Shown: positions 38,422 through 47,525, counted from the first letter of the stretch. The stretch is DNA of 63,863 nucleotides from Telmatospirillum sp. (GCA_009712185.1 WASQ01000065.1:145507-209369), one strand, 5' to 3'. Notes: generated by a model not told the origin, from the sequence alone. Made by a program: numbers and translations.

Positions 38422-40001
38422 ACGCCGCGGCGCAGAAGGCGGCGCGCGAGACATGGCGGCCGGCGGCCAACCCGTGGCTGATCGCCCTGGTGGTCACGCT
38501 GCCCACCTTCATGGAGGTGCTGGACACCACCATCGTCAACGTCGCCCTGCCCCACATCGCCGGGACGCTGTCTGCCAGCACCGATGACGCCACCTGGACC
38601 CTGACCTCCTATCTGGTCGCCAACGGCATCGTTCTCACCATTTCGGGATGGCTGGGGAGCATCCTCGGCCGCAAGCGCTATTTCCTGATCTGCATCGGCA
38701 TGTTCACGGTCTGCTCGCTGCTCTGCGGGGTGGCCACCAGCCTGCCCGAACTGATCCTGTTCCGGGCCGCGCAGGGTTTTTTCGGCGGGGGGCTGCAACC
38801 GAACCAGCAGTCCATCCTGCTCGACACCTTCGAACCGTCGCGGCGCGGCACCGCCTTTTCCATCACCGCCATCGCCACCATCGTGGCGCCGGTGCTGGGG
38901 CCGACGATGGGCGGCTGGATCACCGACAATTTCAGTTGGCGCTGGGTCTTCCTGATCAATGTCCCGGCCGGCATACTCGCCCTGCTGGCGGTGGCCCGGT
39001 TCGTCGAGGATCCGCCCTGGGCCAAGGCGCATAGGGGGCGCGGCGTCGACGGTGTCGGCCTTGCCCTGATCGCTCTCGGCCTGGGGTGTCTTCAGGTGTT
39101 CCTCGACCGGGGCGAGGATGCCGACTGGCTGGCTTCGCCGATGATCCGGATCTTTGCCGCCGCCGCCCTGGTCGGTCTGGTGGGGGCCGTCTGGTGGCTG
39201 TCCCGCGTCCGCAACCCGGTTGTCAATATCCGGGTGCTGGCCGACCGCAACTTCGCGCTGGGATCGCTGATGATCTTCGGCATGGCCATGGTCCTTTACG
39301 CCAGCGCCGTGCTGTTGCCCCAGATGGCGCAGGTCTATCTCGGCTATACCGCCACCTGGGCCGGGCTGATCCTGTCGCCGGGCACATTGGCGACCATGGC
39401 GATGATTCCAATCGTGCTGCGCCTGATGAAGAAGGTGCAGACGCGATTCCTGATCGCCACCGGATTTTTGATCCTGGCCGCGGCCCTGTTCTATGCCGGC
39501 ACGCTTTATCCCAGTATCGACTTCCGGACTCTGGCCTTGATGCGCACGCTGCAAACCCTGGGGCTGGCGTTCCTGTTCGTGCCGATCAGCACCACCGCCT
39601 ATGCGACGCTGCCGCCTCATCTGAACGGCGACGCGGCATCGCTTTACACCATGTTCCGCAATGTCGGCGGATCGGTTGGAATAGCGCTGTCGACGGCCCT
39701 GGTGACGGAACATACGCAGGTCCATATGGCCCATCTGGCGGCGCGCATGCCCCCGTTCGATCAGGCCTTCAACGCCGCCTTGCAACGGCACGGAGCCACC
39801 CTGATGGGACGCGGCGTCGCCCTGACCGAACAGATGTCGACGGCAGCCGCCTATCTCTATCACACGCTGCAAAGCCAGGCCGCGATCATGGCCTATGTCG
39901 ACGCGTTCCACATCGCCGCCCTCCTGACCCTGGCCCTGGTTCCGCTGGCTCTGGCGACAAAGCCGGCCAAGGCCTCCGACGCCCCGCCCCAAGGACATTG
40001 A
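38418..40001 (+). CDS. EmrB/QacA-type DHA2-family MFS drug transporter
   Basis: 527 aa, 14 predicted helices. LDTTIVNVALPHIAGTL near residue 36 and GWLGSILGRKRYFL are DHA2 signatures. Proton-driven export of hydrophobic toxic compounds as a tripartite pump with the proteins on either side. Overlaps emrA by 4 nt; 1 nt before the outer-membrane gene. Confidence 0.93.
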   Translation: MNAAAQKAARETWRPAANPWLIALVVTLPTFMEVLDTTIVNVALPHIAGTLSASTDDATWTLTSYLVANGIVLTISGWLGSILGRKRYFLICIGMFTVCSLLCGVATSLPELILFRAAQGFFGGGLQPNQQSILLDTFEPSRRGTAFSITAIATIVAPVLGPTMGGWITDNFSWRWVFLINVPAGILALLAVARFVEDPPWAKAHRGRGVDGVGLALIALGLGCLQVFLDRGEDADWLASPMIRIFAAAALVGLVGAVWWLSRVRNPVVNIRVLADRNFALGSLMIFGMAMVLYASAVLLPQMAQVYLGYTATWAGLILSPGTLATMAMIPIVLRLMKKVQTRFLIATGFLILAAALFYAGTLYPSIDFRTLALMRTLQTLGLAFLFVPISTTAYATLPPHLNGDAASLYTMFRNVGGSVGIALSTALVTEHTQVHMAHLAARMPPFDQAFNAALQRHGATLMGRGVALTEQMSTAAAYLYHTLQSQAAIMAYVDAFHIAALLTLALVPLALATKPAKASDAPPQGH

Positions 40002-40002
40002 C

Positions 40003-41511
40003 ATGAAGGTAGAGACCCTGTTTTCCGCCCTTGGTATCGCTCTTTTCGCCGGCGGCTGCACCGTGGGACCGGACTATCAGCCCCCGGCCGTCGAGACGCC
40101 GGCGGAATGGAGCGCCCCCCCGGCGGGAGCGTCCGAGTCTCCTGTCGCCACACGCTGGTGGTCCGGATTCGCCGATCCGACGCTGGACCATCTGGTCGAA
40201 CTGGCGGTCGCCAACAATCATGACGTGCGGATCGCAGCGCAACGGATTCTGGTCGCGCGCGCCGACCGGGTCAGTGCCGCAGCCGCAGGACTGCCGACCC
40301 TGTCGGCGAACGCCGGGGCCGGACGGAGCCGCCAGAGCAAGGCCATGACCCTGATGCCGGTCGGCGGCGTCGCCAACACCTTCCAGGCGGGTTTCGACGC
40401 CTCCTGGGAAATCGACCTGTTCGGTGGAACGCGCCGGTCGGTCGAGGCCGCCGACGCGGCCCTCGACGCGGCGGTCTGGGATCGCCGCGACGTCCTGGTC
40501 AGCCTGCTGGGAGAACTGGGGACCGGCTATGCCGCTCTCAGGACGGCGCAGGACCGGATTGCCATCGCCCGGCGGACCATCGCGGCGGACCGGGAAGGGC
40601 TGGATCTGGCCCGGGAACGCTTTCAGCATGGCCTGGGATCGGAACTGGACGTCGCCCAGGCCAAGGCCGAACTGGATCAGGTGGAGGCCGCGCTGCCGCC
40701 GCTTGAGACGATCGTGGCGCAGAAGATCCACGCCCTCGCCCTGATGACCGGGCGCCCGCCGGAAGCGCTGGAGGCCATGCTGGCCACCCCGGCCGCGGTG
40801 CTGCCGGCCCCGCCGACGCTTCCGGTCACGCTGCCCTCCGAGGTGATCCGCAACCGTCCTGACATTCGCCGGGCCGAACGGATGCTGGCCTCCGCCAATG
40901 CCATGATCGGCGTGGCCATCGCCGACAAATTCCCGAAATTCGATCTCGCTCCGTCGATCGGGGGCGAGGCCGGCCGGCTCAACAAACTGTTGACCGCATC
41001 GGGACTGGTCTGGAGCGTGGCCGCGAACGGGACGCAAAAAATCTGGTCGGGCGGCGCCCTGGACGCCGCGGTCGACAAGGCCGAAGCGGTAACGGAGGAA
41101 AACCGGCTGGCCTATGAACAGACCGTCTTCAAGGCGTTTTCGGAGGTCGAGGACGCGCTGAGCGCCCTTGGCAACGAACGCCGCCGGTTCGACAGCCTGC
41201 GCGAGGCGGTGGCCGCCAACCGCATCGCCCTGCAGCGCTCCACCGCGCTCTATCGCGGCGGGCTGGCCCCCTTCATCAATGTCGTCAACAGCGAGCGGAA
41301 CCTTTATGCCACCGAGGACGCCCTGGCACAGAGCGACCTCAGCCTGACCGAGCAGACGGTGGCGCTTTACAAGGCGTTGGGCGGTGGCTGGCAGGTCGCG
41401 GCCGATTCACCTCCCGATCGGCCGGTCCCCGAAACCTCCCACCCCGCCGTCAGCGGACGAGAGGACGGCAAAAACGCGAACGGGGCGCCGCAGATCGGTC
41501 AACCGCGATAA
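40003..41511 (+). CDS. NodT-family outer-membrane efflux lipoprotein
   Basis: 502 aa TolC-like channel. Lipobox LFAGGC at about residues 14-19, so lipid-anchored in the outer membrane. TVGPDYQPPAVETPAEW is typical of the NodT/CusC group, and two OEP repeats (about 60-260 and 270-460) follow. Completes the TetR-controlled tripartite pump. The C-terminus carries an extra low-complexity tail of about 40 residues. Confidence 0.92.
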   Translation: MKVETLFSALGIALFAGGCTVGPDYQPPAVETPAEWSAPPAGASESPVATRWWSGFADPTLDHLVELAVANNHDVRIAAQRILVARADRVSAAAAGLPTLSANAGAGRSRQSKAMTLMPVGGVANTFQAGFDASWEIDLFGGTRRSVEAADAALDAAVWDRRDVLVSLLGELGTGYAALRTAQDRIAIARRTIAADREGLDLARERFQHGLGSELDVAQAKAELDQVEAALPPLETIVAQKIHALALMTGRPPEALEAMLATPAAVLPAPPTLPVTLPSEVIRNRPDIRRAERMLASANAMIGVAIADKFPKFDLAPSIGGEAGRLNKLLTASGLVWSVAANGTQKIWSGGALDAAVDKAEAVTEENRLAYEQTVFKAFSEVEDALSALGNERRRFDSLREAVAANRIALQRSTALYRGGLAPFINVVNSERNLYATEDALAQSDLSLTEQTVALYKALGGGWQVAADSPPDRPVPETSHPAVSGREDGKNANGAPQIGQPR

Positions 41512-41528
41512 AGCCCCCCGGCGCCGCC

Positions 41529-41628
41529 CGCGGGGGAGTGTCTGAAAAGGGCCCGGTCCCGGTCATGCGACCGCCCCCAGCCTTACCGCATGAGCCGGGA
41601 CCGGGCCCTTTTCAGACACTCCCCCGCG
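41529..41628. repeat. Very long inverted repeat (41-bp stem) between convergent genes
   Basis: Left arm 41529-41569 (41 nt) and right arm 41587-41628 (42 nt) are complementary except for one inserted base, with a 17-nt loop. It sits between the efflux operon and the convergent glycosyltransferase. A bidirectional terminator rarely needs more than 12 bp, so it may be a small transposable relic or an RNA that forms a long duplex. There is no T-tract on either side. Confidence 0.75.
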
Positions 41629-41650
41629 CGGACGCCGTCCGCATCGGCGG

Positions 41651-42679
41651 TTATGCCGCCGGGCCGGTGAAAAATTCGAGAACCTCGGCGGCGGCCGTTT
41701 CCCAGGACGCCGCGGGCGGTGTCTGCCGGGCGTCCCGTCCCATCGACCGGGCCATGGCGTCATCGGTCAAAAGGCGGATCGTGACATTGGCGAAGGCCTC
41801 GTCGTCGGGAACGATCTGCCCGGTTTCGCCGTTACGGATCCGCTCATGCACCGCCCCCCTGGGCAGCGCCACCGCCGGCACACCCAGGGCCTGGCTTTCC
41901 ATCAGGGTCCAACAGGCCATGTCGTCGGCATGGCCGGGGTAGAGATGCACGCGGGCCGACCGGTAAAGCGCCGCCATGGTCGCGTCACCGCCCGGGGCCA
42001 CGATATCGACTCCCTCGATCGTTCCGATTTTTCCCATCATCGCCTGGATCTCCGGGGTGACCTCGCCACCGGCGCGCGCCCGGTCGAGCAGTGCGGAGAC
42101 CACCAGCAACCGCGCATTCGGGACGGCGGGCCGGACCCGGACGGCCCACAGGTCGAGGACCTCGTCCAGTCCATGGTTCGGATGGGTGGTGATGATGGCG
42201 GTCGGCTCGGCCGCCGGCTCCTCCGGGGCGTCGGACAGGAAATCGGGACGGACGCCCGGCGTCACCACCGCCGCCGGCAGGCCTTCTCCGTTGCGCCATG
42301 CGGCCATCTGGGTGACGCCGACGAACAGAAGGCCGGGCCGGAAACCGTCGATCGCCTTGCGGGCCGGCTCCAACTGCCGGGCGGAGGCCGTCACCCACAG
42401 GAACCGCTTGCCGGCCAGCCGGACGGAGCCCAGCAGCGAAGGCTTCCGGAAGGCGACAAGGACATCGGTCTGCGCCGGAAAATCCTTTTCCAGCGTTTCC
42501 CAATGCGCCCCCTCGATCAGCAGCGGAAACCGCGCCCGGTTGTAGACATGCACGTCATGCCCCTGGCGCACCAGGGCGCCGGCCAGACTGGCAAAAGCCT
42601 TTTCCGCCCCGCCCAGCGCCCGCGTCGTCGGGGTGAAGCCGTCAAAGGGGATGGAATCATCGACCAGGGTGATATGCAT
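41651..42679 (-). CDS. GT4-type glycosyltransferase
   Basis: 342 aa, GT-B fold. The N-terminus has TRALGGAEKAFASLAGALVRQGHDVHVYN, an acceptor domain typical of family 4. The C-terminus has MESQALGVPAVALPRGAVHERI, the E-x7-E-like sugar-nucleotide site. Sugar and acceptor unknown. The 5' end is preceded by tandem hairpin repeats. It stands alone between convergent and divergent neighbours. Confidence 0.82.
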   Translation of the reverse strand: MHITLVDDSIPFDGFTPTTRALGGAEKAFASLAGALVRQGHDVHVYNRARFPLLIEGAHWETLEKDFPAQTDVLVAFRKPSLLGSVRLAGKRFLWVTASARQLEPARKAIDGFRPGLLFVGVTQMAAWRNGEGLPAAVVTPGVRPDFLSDAPEEPAAEPTAIITTHPNHGLDEVLDLWAVRVRPAVPNARLLVVSALLDRARAGGEVTPEIQAMMGKIGTIEGVDIVAPGGDATMAALYRSARVHLYPGHADDMACWTLMESQALGVPAVALPRGAVHERIRNGETGQIVPDDEAFANVTIRLLTDDAMARSMGRDARQTPPAASWETAAAEVLEFFTGPAA

Positions 42680-42842
42680 GGGGATCCTTCAGTCTGCCGG
42701 GGCCCGGCGTCCGGGCCATGAGACTGGTATAAGGCGGCCTCTCCGGAGCCGCAAGCCGTGCCTCCGGGACAGGCGATGCGCGGGTGCGGCACCGGCTCGT
42801 CCGTCCCGCTACCGGTGGCGGCGCTCCGACGGATCGGTCCTG

Positions 42843-42978
42843 ATACCCGGAGTGGGGCGGACATCCCGTCCGCCGTATACCCGGAGTGGGGCGGATATCC
42901 TGTCCGCCGTATACTCGGAGTGGGGCGGACATCCTGTCCGCCGTATACTCGGAGTGGGGCGGACATCCTGTCCGCCGT
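42843..42978. repeat. Four tandem 34-bp units, each with a hairpin
   Basis: Units at 42843-42876, 42877-42910, 42911-42944 and 42945-42978, the last two identical and the first two differing at two to four positions. Each contains GGCGGACA-TCC-TGTCCGCC, an 8-bp hairpin. They lie between divergent genes (glycosyltransferase and ygfZ). All reading frames are open through the array, which yields false proteins. Confidence 0.92.
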
Positions 42979-43149
42979 CCGGCAAAGCCGGAAATCCGGC
43001 ATTTCCGCCGTTGCCGCGTCGGCGGCGGACGGACGGCCCGCCTCACCCGCCCGGGCTCGAATGTTGCGGCGCCACTGATCGAAGCCCCCTTGTCAAGACG
43101 GCCAGCCGGCGCCACGTTGAGACCAGACCCGACAGAGCGACGATGGACA

Positions 43150-44052
43150 ATGACGAACGCCTCTTTCATTCCCCTGCCGCACCGGTCCCTCCTCTCTCTC
43201 GCGGGTGAGGACAGGGTGGCCTTTCTCCAGGGACTGGTGTCCTGCGACGTGGCGCGGGCCTGTGATGGGAAAGCCCTGTGGGGCGCCTTCCTGACCCCCC
43301 AGGGGAAATTTCTGCACGACTTCCTGCTGTTCGCGACGGAAGACAGGCTTTACCTTGAGACCGAAGCGGACCGGCGGGCGGATTTCCTGCGACGCCTGGG
43401 ACTTTACCGGCTTCGCGCCCGGGTGACGATCGCGGCGGAGGACACCCTGCGCGTCTTGGCCGTCCAGGGATCCGATGCCGGCCCGGACCTCGGCCGGACC
43501 CTGCTGGCCGGATTGCCCCACGGAAGCCTCGTCTTTGCCGATCCCCGGTTGCCAGAGTCCGGGCTGCGCGTCTGGCTGCCGGGCGACCTCTCTCCCGCCG
43601 ATGCCGCAGCCTCTCTGATTGCCGCCGGTCTCACCGAGCGTCCTTTCACGGACTGGGACAGCCACCGCATCGCGCTGGGTCTGCCCGATGGCAGCCGGGA
43701 CATGGTCCCGGACAAGGCCCTGCTTCTGGAAAACGGGTTTGACGAGTTGGGCGGTGTCGACTGGCAGAAGGGGTGTTATATGGGCCAGGAACTGACGGCC
43801 CGGACGAAATACCGTGGCCTGGTCAAAAAGCGGTTGATGCCGGTGGCGATCAGCGGCGCAATTCCCGAACCGGGAACCCTGCTTCTGCAACAGGGGATGG
43901 AGGCCGGCGAAATGCGGTCGGCCTGCGGCCAGACCGGTCTCGCCCTGATCCGCCTCGACGCCTTCGCCCGTTTTCAGGAGGCCGGCGCCCCTTTGACCGC
44001 CGGCGCCACCCGCCTCTCGCCCCGCAAACCGGACTGGGCCGTGTTCGGGTGA
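43150..44052 (+). CDS. ygfZ: YgfZ/GcvT-like folate-binding Fe-S assembly protein
   Basis: 300 aa. The YgfZ signature K-G-C-Y-x-G-Q-E is seen at 207-214, with Cys209 as the conserved redox residue. N-terminal GcvT-like fold; LAGEDRVAFLQGLVSCDV is typical. It uses tetrahydrofolate to help repair or assemble some Fe-S enzymes. Start at 43150 gives the standard N-terminus; the open frame upstream translates the tandem repeats and is rejected. Confidence 0.92.
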   Translation: MTNASFIPLPHRSLLSLAGEDRVAFLQGLVSCDVARACDGKALWGAFLTPQGKFLHDFLLFATEDRLYLETEADRRADFLRRLGLYRLRARVTIAAEDTLRVLAVQGSDAGPDLGRTLLAGLPHGSLVFADPRLPESGLRVWLPGDLSPADAAASLIAAGLTERPFTDWDSHRIALGLPDGSRDMVPDKALLLENGFDELGGVDWQKGCYMGQELTARTKYRGLVKKRLMPVAISGAIPEPGTLLLQQGMEAGEMRSACGQTGLALIRLDAFARFQEAGAPLTAGATRLSPRKPDWAVFG

Positions 44053-44191
44053 TAGCCGGACACGACGGGCCCGGCTCTTTACGCTTTGGTCGATCCCCGC
44101 GCGACACGTCCGCCGGATCGGCCAATGACCGGACAGAAACCTGAGAACGGTCAGAGACCGGAGGCGGCGATATGGATGGGACGTCCCTATC

Positions 44192-44620
44192 TCAGGGCGG
44201 CGTGACCGCCGCCCTGATGCGCCGGGCGGCATCTTCGATGTCCCTCAGGCTTCCGGGCGTCAGATGCCAGTTGAGGCGAAGGTCGTCCGACGCCGTGCGT
44301 GGCAGCACATGCATGTGGAAATGTCCGACGGTCTGGGCCGCGCCCGGGCCGTTGGCCTGAACAATGGAGAGACCCGCCGGCTGCAGGGCCCGGTCGATGG
44401 CGCGGGCGATCCTCTGCACTGTCACGGCCACCGCCTGCAACGCCGGGACGGAGACCGTGAGGATCGTCGCGGCATGTTCGCGCGGGATCACCAGCGCATG
44501 GCCGCGCGCCACCGGATTGATATCCATGAAGGCCTTGGTGAGATCGTCTTCGAACAGGGGAATGCAGGGAAGATCGCCGGAAAGGATCCGGCAGAAAACG
44601 CAATCCTGCGCGCTCGTCAT
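44192..44620 (-). CDS. HIT-family nucleotide hydrolase/transferase
   Basis: 142 aa. HFHMH at 100-104 is the histidine triad (HxHxH). CVFCRI at 7-12 is a zinc-binding pair common in this family. Likely a purine nucleoside phosphoramidase or dinucleoside polyphosphate hydrolase. Start at 44620 (MTSAQDCVFC) is the standard one; the frame continues upstream but covers the leader of the neighbouring gene. Confidence 0.9.
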   Translation of the reverse strand: MTSAQDCVFCRILSGDLPCIPLFEDDLTKAFMDINPVARGHALVIPREHAATILTVSVPALQAVAVTVQRIARAIDRALQPAGLSIVQANGPGAAQTVGHFHMHVLPRTASDDLRLNWHLTPGSLRDIEDAARRIRAAVTPP

Positions 44621-44694
44621 CCTCGTCTCCGCTCTGGGGATCGGTGGGCCGTCACAATAGCGCATGTGCCGCTGGTCCGCGATTGCGTTGGTGT

Positions 44695-44838
44695 CGTGGC
44701 AATTGTGGCGCCGCCGCCCGAGTTGGATCGTAAAAACCTTTATAACCGGTTTTTCCGCCACAGAGCCGACACCAGCGGGCGCGATAACTGTTCCTGTCCC
44801 CGGGATGACCCGGGGCATCGCAGGAATGGAGCTTTACG
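44695..44838 (+). promoter_or_regulatory. Structured leader of the first small exported protein (copy A)
   Basis: Contains CGTGGCAATTGTGGCG (44695-44710), TTTCCGCCACAG, GCGATAACTGTTCCTGTC and a 7-bp hairpin CCCCGGG-ATGA-CCCGGGG (44798-44815), all shared with copy B at 45465. GTGGCG and CGCCAC can pair to form a larger stem. The conservation of these blocks, with diverged sequence between them, indicates selection on RNA or promoter structure. Confidence 0.6.
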
Positions 44839-45258
44839 ATGTTCAATAAGACGCTTTCGGCTTTCGTGGTTTGCGGGGCTCTGGTCGGCGGCGCGGCCTT
44901 CGCGGCTGATCCCATCACCTCCCCCGCCACCTCCCCGGCGCCCGCCGCCGCCGCGACCGCGGCCCCGGCCGGTGGCGCCACCCAGGCGGTGAAGGACCAC
45001 ATGGCGAAGGAGACCGCAGTTAAGGAAACCGCGGTCAAGGACAGCGCCGCCAAGGAAAGCGTAACCAAGGATGGCATCGGCAAAACCGCCAGGGAAACGG
45101 CCAGTGTCGCCAGCCAGAAAACCGGAACGGCTGCGGTTTCGGCCGGGGAGCATAAAGACGCCCACAAGGCCGGCTCCGAAGTCACGGGCCACACCGGGGT
45201 GAGCGGCACCGCCGCCGGCACGGCCCCCAAGGCCGAAAGCCCGGCCAAGAGCAACTGA
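44839..45258 (+). CDS. Small exported Ala/Lys-rich protein, paralogue A
   Basis: 139 aa. Signal peptide MFNKTLSAFVVCGALVGGAAFA, then a low-complexity mature part with repeats of the form AxKE(T/S)AVKD. The C-terminus KAESPAKSN matches paralogue B (KSESPVKSN). No domain recognised; probably periplasmic or cell-surface and unfolded. The gene, its leader and its end are all duplicated at 45612. Confidence 0.75.
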   Translation: MFNKTLSAFVVCGALVGGAAFAADPITSPATSPAPAAAATAAPAGGATQAVKDHMAKETAVKETAVKDSAAKESVTKDGIGKTARETASVASQKTGTAAVSAGEHKDAHKAGSEVTGHTGVSGTAAGTAPKAESPAKSN

Positions 45259-45464
45259 TCCCGGAAGGGGGCGCCACCCGCGGTGGCATGGCGGCGGCGC
45301 CCCTGTCCCTTGTCCTGACACCTGACCTTTTCCCGACGCCCCTCTTTTCTCCCGTCCCCCTCTCTTCGACTGGCCGTCCGGCATCCCCTGCCGGGCGGCT
45401 TTTCTTTTGTCCCGCCGCGTCCGCCCCGGCGGCACATCGACGGTCCGGGGGATTACGAAGGCGC
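45259..45464. other. Spacer between the duplicated genes
   Basis: About 205 bp, no gene supported. It is GC-rich and includes the C-terminal flank of copy A. Short frames on both strands look like antisense to the two low-complexity genes. Confidence 0.5.
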
Positions 45465-45611
45465 CGTGGCAATTGTGGCGGAATGGACAGACTTGGCGCG
45501 AAAACACCTTGAAGGCCGGCGTTTCCGCCACAGCGGCGACACGCGCCGGGGCGATAACTGTTCCTGTCCCCGGGATGATCCCGGGGTTGACACAAGGAAT
45601 GGAGCGTTACG
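45465..45611 (+). promoter_or_regulatory. Structured leader of the second small exported protein (copy B)
   Basis: Same blocks as copy A: CGTGGCAATTGTGGCG at 45465-45480, TTTCCGCCACAG, GCGATAACTGTTCC and a hairpin CCCCGGGA-TGA-TCCCGGGG at 45568-45586. The hairpin here is 8 bp with a 3-nt loop, against 7 bp and 4 nt in copy A, so the stem is kept while the loop changed. Confidence 0.6.
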
Positions 45612-45992
45612 ATGTTCAGCAAGACTCTTTCGGCACTGGTGCTGTGCGGATCCCTGGTCGGCGGCGCGGCCTTTGCCCAGACCCAGGGCTCCACTCCGGC
45701 GTCCGCTCCGTCCGGCACTCCGGCGCCCGCCGCCAGCGCTGCCAGCCAGAGCGGCCTGTCCCAGGGCGGCGCCACCACAGGAAACTCCGCCGGGAGCACC
45801 ACCGGCACTGCCGCCGTTCCGGCGACAAAGGACCAGAGCGCCGTCACCGCTCATGTCGGGTCGCAGTCGCACAAGGCGACCAAAACCGCAAGCACGCATT
45901 CGAAGCACGGTCACAAGCACAGCGCCAGCCCGGCCAACAGCACCGACAGTGGTATGGGCGCGAAATCGGAAAGCCCGGTGAAAAGCAACTGA
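45612..45992 (+). CDS. Small exported Ser/Ala/Thr-rich protein, paralogue B
   Basis: 126 aa. Signal peptide MFSKTLSALVLCGSLVGGAAFA, nearly identical to paralogue A, then low complexity with a His/Lys patch HSKHGHKHS near residue 97. The C-terminus KSESPVKSN is shared. The mature parts have diverged strongly while both ends are kept, so the termini and leader are under selection. The His patch could bind metal. Confidence 0.75.
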   Translation: MFSKTLSALVLCGSLVGGAAFAQTQGSTPASAPSGTPAPAASAASQSGLSQGGATTGNSAGSTTGTAAVPATKDQSAVTAHVGSQSHKATKTASTHSKHGHKHSASPANSTDSGMGAKSESPVKSN

Positions 45993-46053
45993 CACCCGGG
46001 ATCCCGTGACATCGCTGGGACGCCGCCGCACAGGACGCGGCGGCGTCCGGGGG

Positions 46054-46602
46054 TCACTTCCCGAACAGCCCGGAAAACGGATTGGACGATGTCCCGGGCG
46101 CCGGCCCGGTGTCGACGGTCACCCAGCCATTGGCCGTCCAGCGCACCCGTTGGTCGACGCGCTTCCACAATCCGTCGGCCGCATCCTTCCGGCGTCCCTC
46201 GGAAAAGATCAGGTCGGGCATCGACTGAAAGCGCTGAGGAGCGATTCCCAGGGTCCCGGCGCAAAAACCGTCGCCCAGCCGCGACCGCGTTCCATCCGTG
46301 CCGGGGGGGCCGAAAATCAGGAACAGAAACTGCCCGCACGGCGCCCGATAGGGCTCCCGCACGATCAGCAGGGTGTCCGACCGTCCGGCGGTGATGACGA
46401 TGGCACGGGGATCGAGCCAGTCCGGCCACAGATCCGGATCCTCGCCGAACAGTCCCGCCAGCGCCTGCTCGGCAATCGAGCGATCGCCGGCGGACAGCGC
46501 GTCAAACGGCAGCCAGACCGCCTCCGCGGCGGCGGCCGGCCCTGAGGCGGCCAGCCACAAAGCGGCCAGCAGCACAAAAATCGTTCGGTTCAGCCAGATC
46601 AT
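46054..46602 (-). CDS. Hypothetical exported protein coupled to meaB
   Basis: 182 aa. Signal peptide of about 26 residues (ending ASGPAAAA). The mature part has no recognised domain, with two cysteines (PCGQFLF, FCAGTLG) that could form a disulfide, and a Pro/Gly-rich tail. Its start overlaps the meaB stop by 4 nt, so the two are translated together. Confidence 0.7.
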   Translation of the reverse strand: MIWLNRTIFVLLAALWLAASGPAAAAEAVWLPFDALSAGDRSIAEQALAGLFGEDPDLWPDWLDPRAIVITAGRSDTLLIVREPYRAPCGQFLFLIFGPPGTDGTRSRLGDGFCAGTLGIAPQRFQSMPDLIFSEGRRKDAADGLWKRVDQRVRWTANGWVTVDTGPAPGTSSNPFSGLFGK

Positions 46603-47525
46603 GCGGGTGACAGATATCGAGTGACCTCGGACAGGCGCCGGAAGGGCGTGTCCTCTCCATCCAACCCAAGATAGCCGGCGCGGCGCACGCCGTCGCGGCC
46701 AAATCGTTCCCGCACCGCGTCGATCAGCCAGTCCGACGCCTGCGCGTGACGGGCCCGGGCGAGCCGTCCGTCCTCCGCCAGGAAGCCGCGATGCCGGTCG
46801 ACGGCATCGATCAGGTCATCAAGTCCATGCCGCTTTTCCGCCGACAGCAGAAGCACCGGGACATCCCACCCGTCATGGGCATCCGACAGGCTGAGAGCGC
46901 CAACGACATCGGCACGGGCACGGTCCGCCACCGCCCCCATGTCGGCTTTGGTGACCGCGATGATATGCGGGATCTCCGCGATCCCGGCTTTCATGAATTG
47001 CAGGGAATCGCCCGAGCCCGGCTGCACACACAGCACCACGGTATCGGCGACATCGGCGACATCGGTCTCCGACTGCCCGACGCCAACGGTCTCCACCAGG
47101 ACGATATCGAACAGAGCCCGCATCACCACCATCGCCTGGACCGTCAGGCCAGCCAGACCGCCCAGGCGGTCGCGCGCCGCCATGGAACGGACGAAGACGC
47201 CCTGATCCTCCGGGTCGGTGGCAAGACGGGTCCGGTCTCCCAGCAGGGCGCCTTTGGACCGGCGCGACGACGGATCGACGGCAATGCAGGCGACGGTGAG
47301 GCCGCGCGACCGCCAGCCATGGATCAGTCCGTTCATCAGCGTCGACTTGCCCACGCCGGGTGGCCCGGTCATGCCCGCCACATGGGCGACGGGCGACCGG
47401 TAGGCCTCGGACAACAGATCGACCACGTCGGTGTCGTCCGGGGCCTTTTCAATCCGGGCCAGGGCGCGGGCCAGGGCCGCCTTGCCGCCGCTGCGCACCG
47501 ACTCCAGGGTCAGGAGATCAGACAT
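46599..47525 (-). CDS. meaB: MeaB/ArgK-type GTPase chaperone of methylmalonyl-CoA mutase
   Basis: 308 aa G3E P-loop GTPase. Walker A GPPGVGKSTLMNGL at about residue 59, base-recognition VTKADMGAV near 195. It loads and protects adenosylcobalamin in methylmalonyl-CoA mutase. That adds another B12-dependent function to the window. The mutase genes are not here. Overlaps the exported protein gene by 4 nt. Confidence 0.93.
   Translation of the reverse strand: MSDLLTLESVRSGGKAALARALARIEKAPDDTDVVDLLSEAYRSPVAHVAGMTGPPGVGKSTLMNGLIHGWRSRGLTVACIAVDPSSRRSKGALLGDRTRLATDPEDQGVFVRSMAARDRLGGLAGLTVQAMVVMRALFDIVLVETVGVGQSETDVADVADTVVLCVQPGSGDSLQFMKAGIAEIPHIIAVTKADMGAVADRARADVVGALSLSDAHDGWDVPVLLLSAEKRHGLDDLIDAVDRHRGFLAEDGRLARARHAQASDWLIDAVRERFGRDGVRRAGYLGLDGEDTPFRRLSEVTRYLSPA

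Noticed and set aside
42843-42978. CRISPR array
   Set aside because: Units are directly adjacent with no unique spacers and no cas genes nearby, so it is a plain tandem repeat.
42657-43208. Several long frames across the tandem repeats
   Set aside because: The 34-bp units keep all frames open; none has a ribosome site or a protein-like sequence.
44695-44838. Riboswitch in the leader of the small exported protein
   Set aside because: It is structured and conserved between the two copies, but matches no riboswitch class I know and precedes no metabolic gene. Reported only as a structured leader.
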